Shown piece by piece: positions 57,909-63,047 of a stretch of DNA of 63,047 bases. Where the stretch lies: assembly GCA_025062075.1 (NCBI GenBank), contig JANXBA010000038.1, positions 1-63,047 of the forward strand. Reading direction: 5' to 3'. The position numbers and the translations under genes were made by a program. Origin of the DNA: Aquificaceae bacterium. Its GTDB lineage: Bacteria > Aquificota > Aquificia > Aquificales > Aquificaceae. The first letter of the stretch is position 1; every line of letters starts with the position of its first letter. The notes under the pieces are model-generated. The model made no database searches. It was not told where the DNA came from and saw nothing but the letters and a program-made list of their open reading frames with translations.

Positions 57909-58481
57909 TTACTCCTTCCACCTGCGGTAGAGCTGATGCTCAACCCTTAAGCTGTCCAAGACTTTACCCACCACAAAGTCCACCAGCTCCTGCAGGCTTT
58001 GAGGTTTGTGGTAAAAGCCAGGGCTTGCAGGAAGGACCAACGCACCTGCCCTCGCCACTTTTAGCATGTTTTCCAAGTGCACCTGAGAGTAGGGAGCTTC
58101 CCGCACCAAAAGGAGCAGGGGCACTCTTTCTTTTAGGGCCACCTCTGCCACCCGGTGAATGAGGTTCTGGTTCGTGCCCTGGGCTATGTGGGCCAGTGTG
58201 CTCATGGAGCAAGGAGCTATCACCACACCTCTGTACTTTACGAGCCTTGAACCGCTGGCGATGGGGCTGGTTATGTCCTTTTCGTGCACCAGATGCACGG
58301 TGGGAAACTCCTTCAGAAGGTCCGCCTTGGTGAGTCCCAGCTCCTGCTTTAGCACCACCCAGCCCGAGGAGGAGACCACCAAGTCAAGCTCAAAGCCCAT
58401 GGCGGTGAGCACTTGGAGGAGTCTGTAGCCGTAGACTGCCCCGCTGGCGCCGGTGATGCACAAAACCAACTTGTCCCACAT
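57909..58481 (-). CDS. ubiX: Flavin prenyltransferase UbiX
   Basis: This 190-aa flavoprotein attaches dimethylallyl to FMN, making the prenyl-FMN cofactor of UbiD decarboxylases used in quinone synthesis. It has LVLCITGASGAVYGYRLLQV, APCSMSTLAHIAQGTNQNLI, LLLLVREAPYSQVHLENML and LPASPGFYHKPQSLQELVDF. The ATG at 58481 is favoured over extensions that overlap accC on the other strand. A TACAAT hexamer is 6 nt upstream and there is no ribosome site. A ubiD partner is outside the window. Confidence 0.95.
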   Translation of the reverse strand: MWDKLVLCITGASGAVYGYRLLQVLTAMGFELDLVVSSSGWVVLKQELGLTKADLLKEFPTVHLVHEKDITSPIASGSRLVKYRGVVIAPCSMSTLAHIAQGTNQNLIHRVAEVALKERVPLLLLVREAPYSQVHLENMLKVARAGALVLPASPGFYHKPQSLQELVDFVVGKVLDSLRVEHQLYRRWKE

Positions 58482-58520
58482 AGGAAAATTGTAGATTTTT
58501 AGGAGTGTAAAATATTTGGG
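58482..58520. promoter_or_regulatory. Divergent leaderless promoters of ubiX and accC
   Basis: Minus-strand TACAAT at 58493-58488 is 6 nt before the ubiX ATG. Plus-strand TAAAAT at 58508-58513 is 7 nt before the accC ATG. The whole intergenic region has 39 bp. Confidence 0.45.
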
Positions 58521-59852
58521 ATGCAAACCATCCTGATAGCCAACCGGGGCGAGATAGCGCTGAGAGTTATAAGAACTTGCAGGGAGATGGGCATAAACAC
58601 GGTGGCCATATACTCGGAGGGAGACACAAACAGCATGCACGTAAAGCTGGCAGACAGGAGTCTGTGCATAGGGCCTGCGGAGCCTTCCAAGAGCTACCTT
58701 GACATACCTCGCGTCATGTCCGCCCTTGAAGTGTCTGGGGCTGAGGGAGTCCATCCCGGTTACGGCTTTTTGTCGGAGAATCCCCGCTTTGCGGAGATTG
58801 TAAGAGCGAGCGGAAAAGTCTTCATCGGGCCCTCTCCTGAGACCTTGGAGCTCATAGGTGACAAGGTGAAGGCCAAGGAGGTGGCCAAAAAGGTGGGACT
58901 ACCTCTGGTGCCGGGTAGCGACGGCCCTGTGGACCTTCAGAAGGCTTTAGAAGTAGCGAGCAAAGTGGGCTACCCAGTGGTCATAAAGGCCTCCACAGGA
59001 GGCGGTGGTAGGGGCATAAGAGTGGTGAGCAACGACAGGGAGTTGCGGGAGAAGTTTCCCTTGGCTACGCAGGAGGCGGAGGCCTCCTTCGGCGACGGCA
59101 GGCTCTACATAGAGAAGTACCTGATAAACCCCAAGCACATAGAAGTGCAAGTCCTGGCAGACAGGTACGGGAATGTGATAACTCTCGGCGAGAGGGAGTG
59201 CTCGGTGCAGAGAAGACACCAAAAGCTCGTGGAGGAAGCCCCTAGCACCGCCCTAACCGAAGAGAAGAGAAGAGAGATACAGGCCTTGGTGGCAGACTTT
59301 TGCAGGGAGATAGGCTACGAAGGTGCGGGAACGGTGGAGTTTCTTCTGGACCAGGAGGGAAACTTCTACTTCATAGAGATGAACGGTCGGATACAGGTGG
59401 AGCACCCTGTGACTGAGATGGTCTACGGCGTGGACCTCGTGGAGTGGCAGATAAGGATAGCTCGGGGAGAGAAACTAAACCTGCCAGAGCTCCAGAGAAG
59501 AGGCCACGCGGTGGAGTGCAGGATAAACGCGGAAGACCCCAGAACCTTCGTGCCCTCCCCTGGAAAGGTGGAGGAGCTGTATCTGCCGGGCGGTTACGGT
59601 ATACGAGTAGACACGCACCTGTACTGCGGATACGTGGTCCCACCCTTCTACGACTCTCTTTTGGCCAAGCTGATAGCTTGGGGGAGAACCCGAGAGGAGG
59701 CCATAGCCAGAGCTCTCAGAGCTCTGGAGGAGTTCAAAGTGTCCGGCAGTGGACTGAAGACCAACATAGAGTTTCACAAGCTGGTCCTGTCCAGCAGGGA
59801 GTTTCAGCAAGGCAGACAGCACATCAGGTTCGTGGAGGAGCTCCTGCTCTGA
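58521..59852 (+). CDS. accC: Biotin carboxylase subunit (acetyl-CoA carboxylase type)
   Basis: This 443-aa ATP-grasp enzyme carboxylates biotin on its carrier protein. It has IANRGEIALRVIRTCREMGI, VHPGYGFLSENPRFAE, ASTGGGGRGIRVV, SVQRRHQKLVEEAP, FIEMNGRIQVEHPVTEMV (where most have EMNTR, here Gly) and the C-terminal domain. The length fits AccC of fatty-acid synthesis; in Aquificales a similar subunit (CfiB) serves 2-oxoglutarate carboxylase in the reductive TCA cycle, so the partner must be checked. It overlaps holB by 1 nt (TGATG). Confidence 0.9.
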   Translation: MQTILIANRGEIALRVIRTCREMGINTVAIYSEGDTNSMHVKLADRSLCIGPAEPSKSYLDIPRVMSALEVSGAEGVHPGYGFLSENPRFAEIVRASGKVFIGPSPETLELIGDKVKAKEVAKKVGLPLVPGSDGPVDLQKALEVASKVGYPVVIKASTGGGGRGIRVVSNDRELREKFPLATQEAEASFGDGRLYIEKYLINPKHIEVQVLADRYGNVITLGERECSVQRRHQKLVEEAPSTALTEEKRREIQALVADFCREIGYEGAGTVEFLLDQEGNFYFIEMNGRIQVEHPVTEMVYGVDLVEWQIRIARGEKLNLPELQRRGHAVECRINAEDPRTFVPSPGKVEELYLPGGYGIRVDTHLYCGYVVPPFYDSLLAKLIAWGRTREEAIARALRALEEFKVSGSGLKTNIEFHKLVLSSREFQQGRQHIRFVEELLL

Positions 59853-60820
59853 TGAGAGAGAGAGTGAGAAAGTTCTTGAGTGCCCTAGTGCACCGCCGAC
59901 GCGTGCCTTCCTCCCTGCTCCTCTTTGGTAAGGAGGGCGTAGGCAAGAAAGACTTAGCCTTTGAGTTTGCCAGTGCCTTACTGTGCTTGAAGGAGAGCTA
60001 TCCCCCCTGCGGTGAGTGCACCTCCTGCAAGCACATGAAGAACTTTCTAAGCAAAAAGAAGGAAGAGCTCCTTTTCTACGGGGAGGACAAGACGGGCAAG
60101 AGCACCTTTCTCTTTCTGCGGGGAGACCACCCGGACTTCGTCTACTTAACGCCTGAAAAGAGCGAGATAAAGATAGACCAGATAAGGGGCGCGAAAGACT
60201 TTGTTTACCTTGCCCCCGCTCTGTCCAAGAGAAAGGTGGTGCTGGTAGAACCTGCGGACAGCATGAACCCTTACGCCCAGAACGCCCTCCTCAAGGTGCT
60301 GGAAGAGCCTCCCCTACATACCCACTTTCTGCTGGTGACCGCCCACCTGCAGAAGATCCTGCCCACCATACGCTCCAGGAGCTTTCTCTTGGAAGTGCCC
60401 CCTCTCACTCCGCAGGAGATAAAGGAGTTGACCGGGGTAGACGACCCGCTCATCCTTGAGCTCTCGGAAGGTAGCCTGAAGATGGCCCTAAAGCTCAAAG
60501 AAGACACAGAGCTCCTGAAGACCGCTCAGGCCATCGCAGAAGGAGATATACTCACCCTTTACAGAAAAGCCCTGGAGGTAGAAAAGTGGGACATGGAGAG
60601 ACAGCTCTACCTTCTTAAGCTCCTACAGGCCAAACTGCACAGAAGGTTCCTTCAAAAAAGGAACAGCTCGGACAAGCAAGCTCTTGACAGGATATCCGCC
60701 GGATTAGAATATTTAAGCAGAGGAATTAAGCTGAGCCTTTTGCTCTTCCAGCTTGCAGGAGGTGAAAAACATGCCCTACATAAAGGCAAGGTTTCCAGAC
60801 AACAAGGTCTTTCAAGTTGA
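59852..60820 (+). CDS. holB: DNA polymerase III delta' subunit (clamp-loader ATPase-like)
   Basis: This 322-aa AAA+ protein belongs to the clamp loader. It has a P-loop-like GKEGVGKKD (about 25-33), a zinc module with CGECTSCKHM, the sensor region VEPADSMNPYAQNALLKVLE and the PTIRSRSFLLEVPPL Arg-finger context. Delta' subunits keep a residual P-loop. It is followed by the PSP1/YaaT gene, its usual neighbour in many bacteria. The last 50 nt overlap that gene. Start ATG at 59852 in TGATG overlap with accC. Confidence 0.9.
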   Translation: MRERVRKFLSALVHRRRVPSSLLLFGKEGVGKKDLAFEFASALLCLKESYPPCGECTSCKHMKNFLSKKKEELLFYGEDKTGKSTFLFLRGDHPDFVYLTPEKSEIKIDQIRGAKDFVYLAPALSKRKVVLVEPADSMNPYAQNALLKVLEEPPLHTHFLLVTAHLQKILPTIRSRSFLLEVPPLTPQEIKELTGVDDPLILELSEGSLKMALKLKEDTELLKTAQAIAEGDILTLYRKALEVEKWDMERQLYLLKLLQAKLHRRFLQKRNSSDKQALDRISAGLEYLSRGIKLSLLLFQLAGGEKHALHKGKVSRQQGLSS

Positions 60821-61640
60821 GGGGTTGGAGGGGCACGAAGTCTCCAGAGGGGACTTATTGGTGGTGCAGTCTGACAGGGGCGAAGAGGTGGTCACCGTGC
60901 TTGGCACTTCAAAGGAGCCATCTACCCTGAAGGCGCTCTTCCTCCGAAAGGCAGAGCAAGCGGACATAAAAAAGATGAGAGAGAACGAAAGGAGAGCTCA
61001 AAAGGCTATGCACCTGTGCAAGAGAAAAATTGCGGAGCACAAACTTGAGATGAAGCTCATAAAAACCTACATACCTCTGGACGGGAAAAAAATCTTTTTC
61101 TACTACACCTCCGACCAGCGGGTGGACTTCCGGGGTCTGGTAAGAGATTTGGCCAAAATCTTCAGAAAAAGAATAGAGATGAGGCAGGTGGGCGTAAGAG
61201 ACGCAGTTCAGATGCTGGGATGGGTGGGCACGTGCGGTGATGTGCCCTGCTGTGTGAGGTTTCAGGAGGACTTTCACTCGGTTTTTCTGCGGGACATCCA
61301 GGAGCAGAACTTACCCCTGTCTCCCCAAAAGTTTACCGGCCCCTGTGGGAGGCTTCTGTGCTGTCTGGCCTTTGAGCGGGAAAACTACTTGGTAAAACAC
61401 CTTTTGCCCGAGGTAGGTACAGAACTCTGTCTTGACGGAAAGACCTATCAGGTCCTGCAACTGGACCCCATACTTTGGAAAATCACGCTAAGTGCGGAGG
61501 GCTCCAAGAGAGAGCTCCACCTTGAAGAAATCCTACCCAAAGGCTTTGAAAAAGCCCTCCAGCACTGTAAGAGCTGTGGAGGGTGCTGTTCAAGGTTTGC
61601 AGAGCATGAAGCTTTTGCAGGAATTGAGGAGCAGTCTTAA
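60771..61640 (+). CDS. PSP1-domain protein (YaaT/RicT family)
   Basis: This 289-aa protein has the PSP1 C-terminal domain common to YaaT/RicT: KKIFFYYTSDQRVDFRGLVR, MRQVGVRDAVQMLGWVGTCG, and three cysteine clusters (CGDVPCC, CGRLLCC, CKSCGGCC) likely to bind a metal or iron-sulfur cluster. In Bacillus it works with YlbF and YmcA in RNA turnover and sporulation. The extra C-terminal CxxCxxCC is unusual. The ATG at 60771 follows CAGGAGGTGAAAAAC. It overlaps holB and the next gene. Confidence 0.9.
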   Translation: MPYIKARFPDNKVFQVEGLEGHEVSRGDLLVVQSDRGEEVVTVLGTSKEPSTLKALFLRKAEQADIKKMRENERRAQKAMHLCKRKIAEHKLEMKLIKTYIPLDGKKIFFYYTSDQRVDFRGLVRDLAKIFRKRIEMRQVGVRDAVQMLGWVGTCGDVPCCVRFQEDFHSVFLRDIQEQNLPLSPQKFTGPCGRLLCCLAFERENYLVKHLLPEVGTELCLDGKTYQVLQLDPILWKITLSAEGSKRELHLEEILPKGFEKALQHCKSCGGCCSRFAEHEAFAGIEEQS

Positions 61641-62403
61641 CAGGCTGTTCGTCTTTGAACTCTCCGACCACAGCAGGGTGGAAGCAGTCTTCTACCGAGG
61701 TGACACTCTTTGTCTGTCCACGCAGGTGGGCTGTGCCTTAGGTTGTCCCTTTTGCATCTCAGGAGCTGACGGCCTGCGGAGAAACCTCTCGGCGGAAGAG
61801 ATATTAGGGCAGTACGAACTTCTCAGGTCCGCTCTTCCCGTCAGACGTATCGCTTTTGCGGGCATAGGTGAACCTCTCATGAACTGGGAACAGGTAGAGA
61901 CCGCCTTCTGGCACTTTAAGAAGTCAGGCCTGGGCGTGAGCTTCTACACCACTGGCTATCCTACATCCAAGCTCAGAAGGCTCCTCCAACTCCCCCATAG
62001 AGGTGTTACCATATCTCTGCACGCAGTCTCCGAGAAAAAGAGAAAAGCCCTTCTGCCCCACGCAGGAAGGTTGCAGGACCTTCTACAAGCTCTCAGAGAA
62101 ACCCTAAAAGAGCTCCCAAAGAGGAAAAGAAAAAGGATAAGCTTGGCCTACTTGCTTTTGAAGGGGGTAAACGACGGCGAGCAAGACTTAAGGGCCTTCG
62201 GCGAGCTGGTCAGAGAACTTGGACTGAGTGCCACCTTGCTGAGATACAACCCTACGGTGAAAACTTACCAAGACGTGGAGGAAGAAGAATACGAGAAGGC
62301 CTTCCTGCTCCTTAGGTCTTACGGGATAAGGGTTACACTTTCCACGCGCTTTAGGAAGGACAGCTTAGGTGGCTGTGGCACCTTGACCATACGCAGAGTG
62401 TAG
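61606..62403 (+). CDS. RlmN/Cfr-like radical SAM methyltransferase, short form
   Basis: This 265-aa protein resembles RlmN but lacks the N-terminal accessory domain (346 aa in the rlmN at 33968). LCLSTQVGCALGCPFC keeps the catalytic Cys36 and cluster cysteines 43, 47 and 50, then GIGEPLMNWE and the C-terminal GGCGTL with Cys257. Both cysteines of the RlmN/Cfr mechanism are therefore present. It may methylate another RNA adenine. The substrate is unknown. The ATG at 61606 overlaps the PSP1 gene by 35 nt; no ribosome site is obvious. Confidence 0.88.
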   Translation: MKLLQELRSSLNRLFVFELSDHSRVEAVFYRGDTLCLSTQVGCALGCPFCISGADGLRRNLSAEEILGQYELLRSALPVRRIAFAGIGEPLMNWEQVETAFWHFKKSGLGVSFYTTGYPTSKLRRLLQLPHRGVTISLHAVSEKKRKALLPHAGRLQDLLQALRETLKELPKRKRKRISLAYLLLKGVNDGEQDLRAFGELVRELGLSATLLRYNPTVKTYQDVEEEEYEKAFLLLRSYGIRVTLSTRFRKDSLGGCGTLTIRRV

Positions 62404-62407
62404 CTCC

Positions 62408-63047
62408 ATGGTGGAGAGCTTGTCCGCTGAGCTAAAGGCTGAAGTTCTCCAAACTCACACCAGCTGGGTGCTGGTGCTGGAGCATGTGGTTTACAAGATA
62501 AAGAAACCCGTAAACTTTGGCTTTCTCGATTACTCTACCCTTGAAAAAAGGCTTGAAAATTGCAAGAAAGAAATAGAGCTAAACAGAAGGCTTTGCCCAT
62601 GGGTCTACTTGGACGTGGTTCCCATCAGCCTTGTGGACGGTAAATACCTTCTGGAAGACCCAACCAATCCAGTGGAATATGCGGTAAAGATGAGAAGAAT
62701 TCCAGAGGAAAGGCTTTTGAAAAATATTTTAGGCACAGTAAAGGAAGAGGAAATAAAAGAGCTTTCAAGACACATTGCAAACTTTCATCTAAGAGCGGAA
62801 AGAAGGGATGAGTTGGGGAAGCTTGAAGTTATGAAGTTTAACACGGAAGAAAACTTCGTGCAAACGGAAAAGTACATAGGTATAACCATAAATGTGGAAG
62901 ATTACCGATTTATTAGGGACAAAGTTAATGGTTTTTACGAAAAGTATTCTGGACTTTTTGAAAAGAGAATAAGGGAAGGTCGCATAAGGGATGGTCATGG
63001 GGACATAAGGCTTGAGCATGTGGCTTTTCTTGATGAGGGTATATGTG
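62408..63047 (+). CDS. Aminoglycoside-phosphotransferase-like kinase, N-terminal part (runs off window)
   Basis: An ATG at 62408, 4 nt after the previous stop, opens a frame of 213 codons to the right edge without a stop. The start LSAELKAEVLQTHTSWVLVL, then YKIKKPVNFGFLDYSTLEKR, ELNRRLCPWVYLDVVPIS and EYAVKMRRIPEERLL match the APH-like half of a family in which a kinase domain is fused to a P-loop ATPase. The catalytic-loop-like DGHGDIRLEH is near the end. The base composition falls to about one third G+C from roughly 62500 on, unlike the rest of the window. The second domain, if present, is outside. Substrate unknown. Confidence 0.75.
   Translation, partial: MVESLSAELKAEVLQTHTSWVLVLEHVVYKIKKPVNFGFLDYSTLEKRLENCKKEIELNRRLCPWVYLDVVPISLVDGKYLLEDPTNPVEYAVKMRRIPEERLLKNILGTVKEEEIKELSRHIANFHLRAERRDELGKLEVMKFNTEENFVQTEKYIGITINVEDYRFIRDKVNGFYEKYSGLFEKRIREGRIRDGHGDIRLEHVAFLDEGIC

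Noticed and set aside
59444-59851. Extension of the delta' subunit gene upstream to 59444
   Set aside because: It lies within accC in another frame. The ATG at 59852 forms the usual TGATG overlap and begins the AAA+ domain.
62789-63019. 76-aa minus-strand frame in the last 260 bases
   Set aside because: It lies opposite the kinase-like gene, whose frame is open to the edge and has family motifs. No ribosome site is seen.

Overview
The window reads as a compact chromosomal segment of a thermophilic, chemolithoautotroph-like bacterium, most probably a member of the Aquificaceae (Hydrogenobacter/Thermocrinis/Aquifex relatives). This is inferred from gene content and style, not from a database search. 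The pointers are a TtuA-type tRNA 2-thiolation enzyme (a thermophile marker), an archaeal-type fructose-bisphosphate aldolase/phosphatase, K/E/R-rich proteins with AGA/AGG arginine and ATA isoleucine codons, very tight packing with ATGA/TGATG start-stop overlaps, and functionally mixed operons. I see no tRNA, rRNA, CRISPR array, insertion sequence or phage gene. Only one gap between genes exceeds 300 bases (19579-20029), and it holds a decayed small gene plus tandem promoters.

Layout. 1-4680 (+): 3' end of thiC, a DUF2334 deacetylase, a PHP-glycosyltransferase fusion, a second glycosyltransferase and a small helical protein. 4677-8523 (-): a seven-gene, translationally coupled operon around a P-type ATPase that lacks the usual transmembrane cysteine motif, with two small PacL-like membrane proteins, a separate HMA-like/membrane protein, two small unknown proteins and an SCP2-like protein. 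A 17-bp palindrome sits at its promoter. 8642-10746 (+): a leader ORF, a cysteine-less LMW-phosphatase homologue, a LysR regulator and a HAD phosphatase. 10685-13861 (-): purH-moaE-moaA-Trm112. 13864-17493 (+): a flavin-reductase remnant, a 2Fe-2S ferredoxin, then ilvE, an M28-like protein, lolA and a GNAT. 17468-19578 (-): an ArsA-like ATPase and ttuA. 19994-33290 (+): the spc/alpha ribosomal cluster (rplN to rplQ, with secY, adk, map, infA, rpmJ and rpoA), then YggT, TlyA and three poorly known genes, the last a pseudo-receiver/DUF4388/pseudo-metallo-beta-lactamase protein. 33280-35008 (-): lepB and rlmN. 35027-42632 (+): murF, a PilZ protein and a tripartite RND efflux operon. 42637-45013 (-): a CBM48 protein, hisF and mutL. 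45074-47008 (+): YyaL. 47014-50244 (-): era, TauE/SafE, an unknown protein and fbp. 50294-53247 (+): radA and a two-component pair. 53231-54445 (-): hisS. 54501-57402 (+): hemA, a lone RAM domain, a DUF2283-like protein and murA. 57399-58481 (-): hsp20 and ubiX. 58521-63047 (+): accC, holB, a PSP1/YaaT protein, an RlmN-like paralogue and a partial aminoglycoside-phosphotransferase-like gene.

A pattern running through the window is that genes opening transcription units usually carry a TATAAT-like hexamer only 6-10 nt (most often exactly 8) before the start codon and have no Shine-Dalgarno sequence. Internal operon genes carry clear GGAGG-type sites. This predicts leaderless mRNAs for roughly seventeen transcription units. 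Several proteins look like pseudoenzymes (LMW phosphatase without Cys, M28 peptidase without two key acidic residues, ODP fold without most metal ligands). The final gene drops sharply in G+C near base 62500, which suggests mosaic origin or a contig-end chimera.
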